A DNA stretch of 34,760 bases from Deltaproteobacteria bacterium (GTDB lineage Bacteria > Desulfobacterota > Desulfarculia > Adiutricales > Adiutricaceae), in NCBI GenBank assembly GCA_031269485.1, contig JAISZC010000196.1:1-34760 (forward strand). The letters run 5' to 3'. The position numbers were made by a program, and so were the translations under genes. How positions within the stretch are numbered: position 1 is the stretch's first letter; each line of letters starts with the position of its first letter. A model generated the notes under the pieces. It was not told where the DNA came from. It saw only the letters and a program-made list of their open reading frames with translations, and did not search any database. Below, in pieces: positions 1 through 8,186 of this stretch.

Positions 1-146
1 ATGTCGATCCAGTCGGGTTCGGTGGCGGCGATTTCCTCGGCCATCTTGCGAACCGGACCAGGGTCTTTGTCCTTGAAGGCAGCGCCGATCTTCTTGTTGA
101 TGACGTTGAGATTCTCGGCAAGCGTGTACATGTATTTTTCGGCCAT
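1..146 (-). CDS. acsE: AcsE, methyltetrahydrofolate:corrinoid/iron-sulfur protein methyltransferase (N-terminal fragment)
   Basis: Only the first 48 codons lie in the window; the rest runs off the left edge. The protein would move the methyl group of methyl-tetrahydrofolate to the cobalt of the corrinoid iron-sulfur protein (AcsCD), the link between the methyl and carbonyl branches of the Wood-Ljungdahl pathway. The start is an ATG preceded by AGGAG about 7 nt upstream. The visible peptide has the opening of the pterin-binding methyltransferase fold (an ENLNVINKKI-like strand and helix, then a KDKDPGPVRKMAEEIA helix leading to WID), which resembles AcsE proteins. It is the last visible cistron of the acs operon, 108 nt after acsC. 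The family call rests on a short stretch plus context, so other DHPS-fold methyltransferases are not excluded. Confidence 0.8.
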   Translation of the reverse strand, partial: MAEKYMYTLAENLNVINKKIGAAFKDKDPGPVRKMAEEIAATEPDWID

Positions 147-213
147 TCGGAACTCCTACTTGGGTTGGCGCTAAGTGAAACCTTGCCGGAGCGCAAGGAA
201 TCTATGGAGAGCG

Positions 214-243
214 GTCCGGCGGCCAGTGGGCAGGCCGTCGGAC
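214..243 (-). other. GC-rich hairpin after acsC
   Basis: An 11-bp inverted repeat with one mismatch (gtccggcggcc / ggccgtcggac, 8-nt loop) begins 11 nt after the acsC stop codon. A second, 6-bp stem (ccttgc/gcaagg) lies at 181-198. No T-tract follows, so this is not a standard intrinsic terminator. It probably acts in the acsC-acsE intercistronic RNA, for example in processing or protection of the upstream message (inference). Confidence 0.45.
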
Positions 244-254
244 GACGCAAGAAT

Positions 255-1595
255 TTAGGCGACCTTGAACTCTTTCAGGAACTTGGGCAGGTGCGCCGCT
301 TCGCGTGGACCGATGGCCACTTTCCAGCCGGACAGTTCCTCTTCCATGTCGCCCATGATGGCGGCGGCATAGCCTGGAATGATGACGGACTTGTGCTTGA
401 TCTTGTCGACGATGCCGCTCTTCTTGCCCACGAAGATGCCCACGTCGTCTCCGGAGAACTTGCCGGCGGCCCAAGCGGTCATGACCGACAGGCCCTCGGA
501 GTCCTTGATGAGCAGCCAGCACGGCACCCTGGAGCCCTCAACCTCGCCGGAGACGATGAAATAAGTCAAGGAGAAGTTCGTGGTGACCAGCACCGGGCTG
601 TTCTCGTCCGGGTTGCCGATGGGATAAATGCCCTCGACGACGGTCATCGGGCGCTGCGGATCGGTGAAAATGTTGAGGCGCTCCAACAGCAACGGGAAGA
701 CGGTGGCGCCGTCGAAGTCGGACAGCACCACGATGCCGGCGTATTTGGCGATGAGGCTGGCGGCCACGGCCGTCTGCAGGGCCAAATTGGCGGTGATCTC
801 GGCCGGGAAGGCGATGGTCCCGTAGCCGTAGTCGCGGTTCTGGCCGACCAGGGCGGCGCGGCGAAGGGCGATGCTGTCCTGCAGGGCCTGCTTGGGCGTG
901 CGGGCGCCGGTGTCAATGACCAGATCCTTGACGCCGGCGTCGCTCAACGCCTTGGTCAGTTCGGCCACCTCGTCCAAATTGGCGGCCTTGAGCCACACGG
1001 GAACCTTGGCGGCCACGGCGACTTCGGCCACGGCGGCGAAGTTGGCCTTCGTGGCCGGGCCGATCAGGGGATTCTTGCCGGCCAAGGCTTCGGCGGCGGC
1101 CTTCAACGCGGCGGGGTCTTCGCTGTAGAGCACCACCGACAGGTCGCTGTTGTCGACGACGGCCTTGGCCGCGGCGGCCAGGCGGGCGCCACCCTTGACC
1201 ACGACCAGCTCGGGCCTGAGATTGAGGCCCACGCGGGCGTACTGGAGCTTCTGGTAGCGCTTGACCAGAGCGGATATTTCCTCGTCGGACTTGCTGTCTT
1301 CAATCAAAGCGGCCAAGCCCGTGGGGTTGAAGAAAGTTTTTTCGTGACGGAACTGGACCGTTTCGCCGCCGACCTTGACGGCCGTGTCGCCGTAGCCCAC
1401 GACCACGGGTCTGATGGGCGGAGCGGAGGCGGCCGACAGCTTTTCGCGCGATTCCGGCTTGACGTCGGGGCAGGCGTCGAGTTCGGCCTTGCCCGAGGCC
1501 AGGTTCATGGCAAAGGCCAAGCAGGTCGGGGATCCGCATTTTTTGCAGTTTGAGCCGGGCAGCAGCTTAAAAATTTGTATACCGGTCAGAGCCAT
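255..1595 (-). CDS. acsC: AcsC, corrinoid iron-sulfur protein large (gamma) subunit
   Basis: The 446-residue large subunit of the corrinoid iron-sulfur protein carries the [4Fe-4S] cluster and the cobalamin-binding TIM barrel. It receives the methyl group from AcsE and delivers it to the A-cluster of AcsB. The N-terminal cluster-binding cysteines are visible as CKKCGSPTC (C17, C20, C25) followed by C42 in DACPDV, the usual four-Fe domain, and the rest is full length. I chose the ATG at 1595 over the longer ORF (from 1703) because AAGGAG sits 7 nt upstream and the upstream 36 residues look like noncoding DNA. It lies in the acs operon between acsB (270-nt gap with a strong hairpin) and acsE. 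The protein should be cytosolic and pair with AcsD. Confidence 0.96.
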   Translation of the reverse strand: MALTGIQIFKLLPGSNCKKCGSPTCLAFAMNLASGKAELDACPDVKPESREKLSAASAPPIRPVVVGYGDTAVKVGGETVQFRHEKTFFNPTGLAALIEDSKSDEEISALVKRYQKLQYARVGLNLRPELVVVKGGARLAAAAKAVVDNSDLSVVLYSEDPAALKAAAEALAGKNPLIGPATKANFAAVAEVAVAAKVPVWLKAANLDEVAELTKALSDAGVKDLVIDTGARTPKQALQDSIALRRAALVGQNRDYGYGTIAFPAEITANLALQTAVAASLIAKYAGIVVLSDFDGATVFPLLLERLNIFTDPQRPMTVVEGIYPIGNPDENSPVLVTTNFSLTYFIVSGEVEGSRVPCWLLIKDSEGLSVMTAWAAGKFSGDDVGIFVGKKSGIVDKIKHKSVIIPGYAAAIMGDMEEELSGWKVAIGPREAAHLPKFLKEFKVA

Positions 1596-1810
1596 TTGGC
1601 AACTCCTTGATAACGCCGGCCTGTCGGCCCGGCCTGTATTTATGGACGATCCTTGAACCGTCGCCCCTTGGCTGAAAATCTGGTCAAGGCTAAAACAGGT
1701 CAAAACTTGGTCGTCGCGCCGGTTGAGGCGATCCGTTGACCGGCCCGGCGCGGTGGGGCGCGCCGCTCTCCGCCGAGGTTGGAGCAGGCGGGGAGCTGAC
1801 GCGAAGTCTA

Positions 1811-1848
1811 GCCCGGTCCGGCCGAGCCGCAGCTCGGCCGGACCGGGC
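1811..1848 (-). other. Perfect 17-bp hairpin between acsB and acsC
   Basis: A perfect 17-bp inverted repeat with a 4-nt loop (gcccggtccggccgagc / gctcggccggaccgggc) begins 16 nt after the acsB stop. No T-run follows on the minus strand, so a classical terminator is unlikely. Its position inside the operon suggests mRNA stabilisation or a processing site, or partial attenuation before acsC. The structure is seen directly; the role is inference. Confidence 0.6.
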
Positions 1849-1864
1849 CGTCGGCCGAGTCGGC

Positions 1865-4081
1865 TCAGCCGAGGATGCCGTCCATGTCGAGAGCCGGGTG
1901 CTTCTTTTCGGTCAAGAAGGGCAGGATTTCCTCTTCGGTGAGGCCCACGGTCTCGTCGGCGATGCGGTCAACCAGATCCGGGATGCCGAGCTCCTCGCCG
2001 CGCTTGAGCAGCCTGTCTCTGAGCTCGTCCTTGAGGGCCTTGGGCATCCAGACCAGGCGCTTGAGGCCGCCGTCGCCCAACAGGAACTTCCTCTGTATGA
2101 TGTTGTACTTGGAGTGCCCGACGAAGCCAGGGGCCTGGTTGCCGCCGCCCATGGTGCCGGCCAGAGTCGAGAACTTCATCCCGCTGGGAGTCTCGCCGGT
2201 GTAGTCGCGGTTGACGGTCATCAAGCCGTTGCAGGTGGGGAGCACCGCGGCGATGCACTCGCAGCAGCCGCAGGTGGTCATCGGGTCGTTGATGAGGCTG
2301 TAGAAGCAGACGTTGGTGACCGCCTGGCGGGAGGCCTTGTTGATGAACTCGTTGGCCCCCTTGTAGATGCCCAGCGTGGGGTCAAGGGTTTCGCCCTTCT
2401 CGATGGGCTGGTTGGGGCCGGTCGGGTTGATCTCGAAGCTGGCCTTGCAGTCCATCCAGTTGTAAGCGCCGCAGAGGCCGGTGCGCTCGGGGCTGACCAC
2501 GCAGACGTGGTTGGGGGCGAAGCTTTGACACAACGTGCAGCTGTAATAGGTCTCCGTCCCCTCGTCGGTCATGTTCTCGACGCGGGCGTCCCGGACGACG
2601 TAGACGTGGCGGGCCTTTTCGCGGATCTCGCTGGCCTTTTTCTCCTCGGAGTAGAGCTTGACCTGCAGCTTGTCGAAGACTGCGCCGAAGTCCTGGTGGA
2701 GCTTGGCGTGGAGGATGACGCCGATGTGCCTGAGGGTGAAGCCCTTGGCCACGGCGTCTTTGGAGATGCGGATCATGCCGATGTCGCGCTGGCCGGTGTG
2801 CATGACGCCCTGCGCGTAGTTCAGCAGGTGGTGGATCTGGCGCTCGAGGATTGGCTCGAAGTCCTCCTGGAACTTGCGGCCGGCCACCTCGACCACGATG
2901 GCCAAGGGCAACGAGCCCCCTTCCTTGACGTCGGCCAAGTCGGGGCCGACGACCTCGACCTTGCCGTCCTCGACGTGGTCCATCTGCGCGGAGGTGACCC
3001 ACTCGACCGTGACCGTCTTGGAGCCGCCGCCCATCTCGCAGTACATGTCGTTCTTGCGGATGCGCTCGCCCTCGAAGGCCGGGCCGTAGGCGACGGGCAC
3101 GTCGACCGTCGCCACCGTGGTCTTCAAGCCGCGGACTTCCACGGACCTTTGGACCATCTCCTCGACGGGCACGTTGGCCACGACGTGCTCGTAAGTGCAC
3201 ACGCCGGTGGGCAGGATTTCGGGGATGTCGGTGTTGGCCAACGTCGGGAAGCCCCAGTTGACGCAGCCGGCGGCGTTGGCGGCCCACTCGGCGTTGACCT
3301 CGCCCAAGGCGTTGACGAAGGCGAAGATGCGCTCCTTGTTGTACAGGAGCATCTTTTTGTAGTCTCCGGGCTTGACGCCGCCGAAGGCCATGGCCGCGCG
3401 GTTGGCGAAGCCCAGGGCGAAGACGGCCGCGGAGATGTCAGGGCCGAACGAGACCAGACGAGTGTTCCAGCCGATCTCCACGCCGGCCTCGACCAGCTGC
3501 TGCGAGAAGGTGGTGCCGCCCTGGTTGGCGCACATGAACACGTAGATGGAGCGGCGTTGGTACTCCAGGGCCAGCTCCTTGGCGATCTCCGGGCTGGGCG
3601 CGGCGCCGACGATGGCCGCGAAGCCGGGGGCCGAACCGTCGACGAACTGCACGCCGCGTTTCCGGAAGACGGTGTCTTCGGCGGCGCCCAGCCAGATTTT
3701 GCCGTTCTCGACGTCGACGTCTTCGCTGACGATGTAGAAGTCGGGGTCTTCGACGTAGCGGATGGCCTCGACTATTTCCTCAGCCAAAATGGCCGCCATG
3801 CCGGCGTCCAGCAATGGACCGAGGTAGGGGAGGTAGTTGAGGCTCTTGACGTGGGGCGGCAGCAGCTGACGGGCCACTTCCAAGGGCTTCTTGGCGTCGC
3901 CGAGGGTCTTGACCGGGAAGCCCAGCAGCGAGTAGATGACCGGCAGATAATAGGCGGTGTTGGGGAACTCGAGCTTTTGATCGGGTCCGTATTTTTCCAA
4001 AGCCCTGGCGTAGATGCCTTCGGCCTTCTGCACGATGTTGTAGCCACCCTGGATGGCGGCGAATGCGACTAATTTAGACAC
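1865..4081 (-). CDS. acsB: AcsB, acetyl-CoA synthase (CODH/ACS alpha subunit)
   Basis: This 738-residue acetyl-CoA synthase condenses CO from CooS, a methyl group from AcsCD and CoA into acetyl-CoA at the Ni-Ni-[4Fe-4S] A-cluster. All A-cluster ligands are visible: CTLC (C515, C518), C527 and C537 with the family spacing of 2, 8 and 9 residues, and the distal-nickel CGC tripeptide (C604, C606). The length and the intact N-terminal third (the domain that docks on CODH) make it the bacterial type, close to the roughly 730-residue Moorella enzyme, rather than the shorter archaeal CdhC. Translation starts at GTG with GGAGGG about 8 nt upstream. It follows cooS by 78 nt in the acs operon. Confidence 0.98.
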   Translation of the reverse strand: MSKLVAFAAIQGGYNIVQKAEGIYARALEKYGPDQKLEFPNTAYYLPVIYSLLGFPVKTLGDAKKPLEVARQLLPPHVKSLNYLPYLGPLLDAGMAAILAEEIVEAIRYVEDPDFYIVSEDVDVENGKIWLGAAEDTVFRKRGVQFVDGSAPGFAAIVGAAPSPEIAKELALEYQRRSIYVFMCANQGGTTFSQQLVEAGVEIGWNTRLVSFGPDISAAVFALGFANRAAMAFGGVKPGDYKKMLLYNKERIFAFVNALGEVNAEWAANAAGCVNWGFPTLANTDIPEILPTGVCTYEHVVANVPVEEMVQRSVEVRGLKTTVATVDVPVAYGPAFEGERIRKNDMYCEMGGGSKTVTVEWVTSAQMDHVEDGKVEVVGPDLADVKEGGSLPLAIVVEVAGRKFQEDFEPILERQIHHLLNYAQGVMHTGQRDIGMIRISKDAVAKGFTLRHIGVILHAKLHQDFGAVFDKLQVKLYSEEKKASEIREKARHVYVVRDARVENMTDEGTETYYSCTLCQSFAPNHVCVVSPERTGLCGAYNWMDCKASFEINPTGPNQPIEKGETLDPTLGIYKGANEFINKASRQAVTNVCFYSLINDPMTTCGCCECIAAVLPTCNGLMTVNRDYTGETPSGMKFSTLAGTMGGGNQAPGFVGHSKYNIIQRKFLLGDGGLKRLVWMPKALKDELRDRLLKRGEELGIPDLVDRIADETVGLTEEEILPFLTEKKHPALDMDGILG

Positions 4082-4117
4082 GGAAAATCCCTCCGATACA
4101 AAAATGGTTCGTCGCGG

Positions 4118-4147
4118 CCGCGGCGGAGAACCAGGCCCCCGCCGCGG
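4118..4147 (-). other. GC-rich hairpin between cooS and acsB
   Basis: A perfect 9-bp stem (ccgcggcgg / ccgccgcgg, 12-nt loop) begins 12 nt after the cooS stop codon and ends upstream of the acsB ribosome-binding site. No T-tract follows. It matches in position the hairpins after acsD, acsB and acsC. A role in intercistronic RNA stability is inference. Confidence 0.45.
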
Positions 4148-4159
4148 GCGGAATCATCG

Positions 4160-6175
4160 TCAGGCGGCCTCGATCTTCTGGCGATCGGCCATATCCATCA
4201 GGACGCGCTCGCGGGCCTTGTCGATCCCGAGAGCTTGACGCTTCCGGTCGATGTGGGCCAGGATCTTGTGGGCGGCCTTGACGGGATCGGGCTCGTAGTC
4301 CCATTTGCCGCCGTAGAGCTCCTCCATGTCCTCTTCCAGATATTTCTTGACGATTGGCGAACCGTTGATGGGCAGCGAGACGCCCAACATGACGTAGACA
4401 CCGGAGGTGACGAAGTACTGACCGATGCCGATGGCCTTCTCGCTCATCCAGCCGGGCGCCGCGCCGGCGGCGGGCAGATCGGCCAGTTCCTTGCCGAGTC
4501 CGCCAGCCTTGATCACCTCGGTGGCGGCGGTCAGGATGCGGGAATTGTCGAGGCAGGAGCCCATGTGCAGAACCGGCGGGATGCCGACCGTCTCGCAGAC
4601 TTCGGCCAAGCCAGGACCGGCCCAGACCGGAGCGGCCTCTGGGGTCAGCAGGCCGGCTTTGCCGCAGGCCATGGCCGAGCAGCCGGTGGTCAGGACGATG
4701 ACGTCGTTCTTGATGAGTTCCTTGATGAGGGCCAGATGGACCTCGTCGTGCTCCATGCGGGCGTTGTTGCAGCCGACCACGCCCACCACGCCGCGGATGC
4801 GGCCGTTGATGATGTTGTCGTTCAGAGGCACGAACGAGCCCCTGAAGGTGCCGCCCAGATGGTACTTGATGGCCTCGGTCGAGAAGCCCACCACCATTCG
4901 GTTGGTGTCGGTGGGGATGTTGACTTCGCCGCGGTTGGGGAAGTTGTCGGCGGCGATTTTGATGATTTCCTTGGCCTTCTCGAGCGCCGCGTGCTCCTCG
5001 AAGTTCACGTGCATCGTGTTCTTGCCGGAGGCGCACTTGGCGATGGGCATGGTGGTGATGAACTTGGTGTGGAAGCACTCGGAGACGTTGGCCAGATTCT
5101 CCATGACGCACTGGACGTCCACCACCATGGCCTCGACGGCGCCGGTGATGACGGCCAGCTCCTGCTGGAGGTAGTCGCCGGCGATGGGAATGCCGTGTCG
5201 GACCAGAATTTCGTTGGCGGTGCAGCACATGCCTGCCACCAAGTAGCCGGCGGCGCCCTTGCTGCGAGCGTATTCCTGCATCTCAGGCAAATTGACCGCG
5301 CAAACGATCATCTCGGAGACCAACGGGTCGTGACCGTGGACGATGATGTTGACCTTGTCCTTGGACAGCACGCCGAGGTTGATGCGGCCAGTGTTGGGGT
5401 AGGGCGTGCCGAACATGATGTCCTGCAGGTCCGTGGCCATCATCGAGCCGCCCCAGCCGTTGCCCAGAGAGCAACGGGCGCCCTGCTTGAGCAGGTTGCG
5501 GTAGTCCTGATCGACGCCCATGTGGGTGCGGTGCATGATCTCGACGACCTCGCGGTCGATGCCGCGGGGCTTGACGCCGTGCTTGGCCCACCGATCCTGC
5601 GTGGGCTGCGGGGCGCGCTTGAGGTAGATCATTTCGCCCTGCTGCTGGCCCCACTGGCTCAAGGCCGTCTCCCCGACTTCCAAGGCGATGGCCCACTTGT
5701 CCCTGGGAACCTCGACGCCATCCTTCTCTTCGGTCACGGGGATGTCGTAGAAGCCGGCGACTTCGCGCAGCTTGATCTCGTCCTTGATGGTGTAGTCGTG
5801 GGCTTCGCGGCGAGCCATGGCGAGGAAGGTCTCGGCGACGCTGCGGCCGTGGTCGGAGTGTGAGGCGCAACCGGCGGCCATGGCGCGGATGAGGTTGCGG
5901 GCGACGATGGTTTCGGGGGTGGCGCCGCAAAGGCCGATGCGCTTGTCGGGCTCGGTGCCGTCCTTGATGCCTTTGGTCAGAGGAAGACGGCAGGGGCCCT
6001 GAGAACAGACCTTGCAGCAGATGCCCTCAGTGCCGATATTGCACTGCTTCATCTTGACGGCCCGGTCGAAGATGGTTTCAATCCCCTTCGACTGAGCCAG
6101 ATGAAGCATCTTTATGGTAGCCTTGTCAACGGTGACTTCTTCCGGCAAAGCCACTTTGGCGGTGCTTTCAGACAT
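4160..6175 (-). CDS. cooS: CooS/AcsA, Ni-Fe carbon monoxide dehydrogenase (CODH beta subunit)
   Basis: This 671-residue anaerobic CO dehydrogenase interconverts CO2 and CO and feeds CO through a tunnel to AcsB. The N-terminal B/D-cluster cysteines are present (C45, C53, C54, C57, C62 in a CNIGTEGICCKVC...GPCR block). All C-cluster ligand motifs are recognisable: HGHDP for the histidine, then the cysteines in GMCCTANE, DVQC, VVGCNN, TTGCSAMAC and MGSC. I moved the start from 6262 to the ATG at 6175 because AAGGAGTC lies just upstream and the extra 29 residues are not family-like. It lies in the acs operon, between a 41-residue small ORF and acsB. No nickel-insertion ATPase gene (cooC) is in the visible part of the operon. 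Confidence 0.97.
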   Translation of the reverse strand: MSESTAKVALPEEVTVDKATIKMLHLAQSKGIETIFDRAVKMKQCNIGTEGICCKVCSQGPCRLPLTKGIKDGTEPDKRIGLCGATPETIVARNLIRAMAAGCASHSDHGRSVAETFLAMARREAHDYTIKDEIKLREVAGFYDIPVTEEKDGVEVPRDKWAIALEVGETALSQWGQQQGEMIYLKRAPQPTQDRWAKHGVKPRGIDREVVEIMHRTHMGVDQDYRNLLKQGARCSLGNGWGGSMMATDLQDIMFGTPYPNTGRINLGVLSKDKVNIIVHGHDPLVSEMIVCAVNLPEMQEYARSKGAAGYLVAGMCCTANEILVRHGIPIAGDYLQQELAVITGAVEAMVVDVQCVMENLANVSECFHTKFITTMPIAKCASGKNTMHVNFEEHAALEKAKEIIKIAADNFPNRGEVNIPTDTNRMVVGFSTEAIKYHLGGTFRGSFVPLNDNIINGRIRGVVGVVGCNNARMEHDEVHLALIKELIKNDVIVLTTGCSAMACGKAGLLTPEAAPVWAGPGLAEVCETVGIPPVLHMGSCLDNSRILTAATEVIKAGGLGKELADLPAAGAAPGWMSEKAIGIGQYFVTSGVYVMLGVSLPINGSPIVKKYLEEDMEELYGGKWDYEPDPVKAAHKILAHIDRKRQALGIDKARERVLMDMADRQKIEAA

Positions 6176-6296
6176 TCCGGGACTCCTTCGTGGAATCCTC
6201 GCGCTTCGCTGTGCGAGGTGTATGCGGTCGTCCACGGCCGGCGGACCAGCCGCGGAGGTCAAAAACAGTCAGGTTTCGGCACGCCGTCAGTTCGGC

Positions 6297-6422
6297 TCAG
6301 TAGCGCGGCGTTCTGACGTGGACGCGATCGAGTTCGGCGATGATTTGGTTGGAGACGGCCTCTTCGGGCTTTTCCTGCTGGCTCTCGCCGGCGGCTTTCT
6401 TTTCCTCTGGTTTGGCGCTCAT
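6297..6422 (-). CDS. Small ORF in the acs operon, 41 residues, unknown function
   Basis: I do not recognise this protein. It is too short for the supplied ORF track. An ATG with AAGGAG 8 nt upstream opens a 41-codon frame ending in TGA between acsD and cooS on the same strand. The product starts MSAKPEEKKAAGESQQEKPE and ends in a predicted helix with IIAELDRVHVRTPRY. It is highly charged with a Lys/Glu/Gln-rich, probably disordered N-terminal half, and has no cysteine, signal peptide or membrane segment. Codons are G/C-ending like the neighbours, which favours real coding. Position suggests an accessory or assembly microprotein of CODH/ACS, but that is inference; it could also be a leader peptide coupling translation to cooS. 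Confidence 0.6.
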   Translation of the reverse strand: MSAKPEEKKAAGESQQEKPEEAVSNQIIAELDRVHVRTPRY

Positions 6423-6661
6423 GGCGGACGCTCCTTGGCTGACGCCTGTTATGCGTTGAAGCTCGGAACGCGTTTCCTGGCGGCCTCCGACTTCTCGACC
6501 GCTGGCAGGACTCGCGAAAGGTTATTGCGTCGCCGACGGCTTGTCGGCGGTTTGGTTGAGCACTGCCCTGCAGCGGCTTCCGGACCGCGGGCTTGACGTC
6601 GGCTGAAGGACCGGCCTTGCAGCCTGGTGAGCGGGGATCCCCTGTCGTCTCAGCCTGGGCC

Positions 6662-6692
6662 GGCCTCCTTCCCCCGGACGGCGAAGGAGGCC
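6662..6692 (-). other. GC-rich hairpin after acsD
   Basis: A perfect 10-bp inverted repeat (ggcctccttc / gaaggaggcc, 11-nt loop) begins 12 nt after the acsD stop codon. No T-run follows. One arm contains an anti-Shine-Dalgarno-like sequence (cctcctt, read on the plus strand), but no start codon is placed to use it. It is probably an intercistronic RNA structure. Confidence 0.45.
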
Positions 6693-6704
6693 GTCGGCCT
6701 CAGT

Positions 6705-7697
6705 TCAGGCGAGAGGGGTTATGGGCACGTCGGGCTGGCCTTCGGCCTTGGCCTCGCCGCCGTCGGTGACCAGGTCTATATATTCACGAACCAGTTTCAA
6801 GGAAGCGGGGTGAGCCAGAACCACCAGGCTCGAGCCGGCCGACAGCAAGGCGACGGCTTCGGTCACTTCCATGAGGACGCCGCGACAGACGCGGTCGCCC
6901 AGGGTCGGGTGCTCGGAGGTTGGCTGGCCAGCTTCCTTGCTCTTCCAAATCTCCTCGCCCACGATGTTGACGATGGGCTGCTGGAGCTTGTCGTCCTGCT
7001 GCACCAAAGCGGCCATCTGGATGCGCTCCATGACCGAGTAGCAGTACTCCATGCCGTAGCCGAGGCCGCCGGTGGAAGGGTCGATGAGGATGTTCTCGGG
7101 CTTGATGCCAAGATCCATCAGCAGGATGTTGAGCTGCTTGGCCAGGTTGACGTCGATGGGCGAGCGCGCGATGACGCTGTGCCCGTAGGCCAGGGCCTGA
7201 GCGCCGATGGCCTTGTAGTTTTTGTCGGTGACGGGACCTAGCATGAGGTGCTTGTTGGCGAAGGCCTCGGCCACGGCGGCCAGAGTGTCCTTGTCCTTGT
7301 CGACGTTGTCCACGCCGAACACGATGACCGGGACGTCGACCGCCTCAAGGACCTTGCGGGTCGTGGCCACGGCCTCGGCGGGGCCGGTGTTGTTGTCGTT
7401 GGGGTCGGAGCTTTTCAAATGCAAGGAGATGACGTCGGCCCCGTACTCGACCGCTTTCTTGGCCCAGGCGCCCGGATCGTCCAAAACGCCCGAGAAGGCC
7501 TCGGCCAGAGGGCCGTCGTAGCTTTCGCCCGGATTCATGTCCCAAACCTGCAGGGCCAGCTTGGGCTTGTGGGGCAGAGTTCCTTCAAAGTCGTGGAAAT
7601 TATAAGCGCCTTGCCCGCCGACGAGAACTTTTTTCACGCCAAGCGGCGTTTCATTGATTTTGCCGCTGTACTTGACGGTGTTAATTTGAAAGGCCAA
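6705..7697 (-). CDS. acsD: AcsD, corrinoid iron-sulfur protein small (delta) subunit
   Basis: This 330-residue small subunit forms the heterodimeric corrinoid iron-sulfur protein with AcsC. It is a TIM-barrel protein that helps bind cobalamin and docks the methyltransferase. The sequence is typical throughout (ALQVWDMNPGESYDGPLAEAF near the N-terminus; DPSTGGLGYGMEYCYSVMERIQ in the core) and the length fits the roughly 320-residue family. The ORF-track start at 7763 is unlikely. A TTG at 7697 has a near-perfect AGGAGGT 6 nt upstream and gives an N-terminus MAFQINTVKYSG. It is the first gene of the acs operon, so its rare start codon may set the level of the first product. Confidence 0.95.
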   Translation of the reverse strand: MAFQINTVKYSGKINETPLGVKKVLVGGQGAYNFHDFEGTLPHKPKLALQVWDMNPGESYDGPLAEAFSGVLDDPGAWAKKAVEYGADVISLHLKSSDPNDNNTGPAEAVATTRKVLEAVDVPVIVFGVDNVDKDKDTLAAVAEAFANKHLMLGPVTDKNYKAIGAQALAYGHSVIARSPIDVNLAKQLNILLMDLGIKPENILIDPSTGGLGYGMEYCYSVMERIQMAALVQQDDKLQQPIVNIVGEEIWKSKEAGQPTSEHPTLGDRVCRGVLMEVTEAVALLSAGSSLVVLAHPASLKLVREYIDLVTDGGEAKAEGQPDVPITPLA

Positions 7698-8157
7698 AAT
7701 CCACCTCCTGAAAATGCGGGCCGGCCTTTTATCTGGGCTTACGGCCACAACGTGAGTTTTCATGCCTCGCGGCGCTTGGTTTTTGCCCTAGACCGGGAGA
7801 CTTGGCTTTGGAATGCCGAATCCAACTGTTTTTTTTCGCCCACTCTCGCCGAAGCCATGCTGTTTTCGACGTCCGCACGCTGGTCCGGACTTGGTCCGGA
7901 GGCTCTCCGCGCGCTGGCGCCAGTCGTGACCGATCCGCCGATTCGCCGCCCCACGGAGGCAGCGTTGAAAGCCCCGCCGCCGTTCGGCGACTTTTTCGTC
8001 CGTCCGTGGAGATCGCGGCGCCCGAAGGCGAACCAGGTTTTGCCCACCCCCGCGAATCGAGCGCTTCTGCGGAGGAGGCGCCGTGAAAGGCTCGCGGCGC
8101 CTAGGCTGGAACGCCGCCCCTGAGCGCGAGCGACGTTAAGTTCGCTGAATAGGAGTC
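7698..8157 (-). promoter_or_regulatory. Long 5' leader of the acs operon (about 450 nt)
   Basis: If transcription starts at the promoter at 8158-8186, the message has a leader of about 450 nt before acsD. The frames in it (95 residues on the minus strand, 94 and 291 on the plus strand) lack family features and good ribosome-binding sites, so I treat it as noncoding. I searched for a cobalamin-riboswitch B12 box (GCCACTG on the minus strand) and for a terminator-like hairpin with a U-run, and found neither. A repeated tggtccgga at 7881-7899 may form local structure. Confidence 0.4.
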
Positions 8158-8186
8158 AGTATCGCTTAATGATCGGCATTTGTCAA
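8158..8186 (-). promoter_or_regulatory. Sigma70-type promoter for the acs operon
   Basis: On the minus strand a perfect TTGACA (8186-8181) is followed by a 17-nt spacer and GATACT (8163-8158, four of six matches to TATAAT). The expected start is near 8151. It is the best promoter match between the exporter genes and acsD. Confidence 0.65.

Noticed and set aside
1736-4072. 778-residue plus-strand ORF opposite acsB (and similar long ORFs at 165-1553, 4235-5863, 22061-23515, 20597-21556)
   Set aside because: They are antisense to unmistakable genes, His/Gly/Asp/Val-rich, lack motifs, and arise from the strong G/C third-position bias.
7760-8047. 95-residue ORF in the acs leader
   Set aside because: GTG start, no ribosome-binding site, low-complexity Arg/Ser/Gly composition.
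7698-8157. Cobalamin riboswitch in the acs leader
   Set aside because: No B12-box-like GCCACTG on the transcribed strand and no associated terminator or sequestering hairpin recognised.
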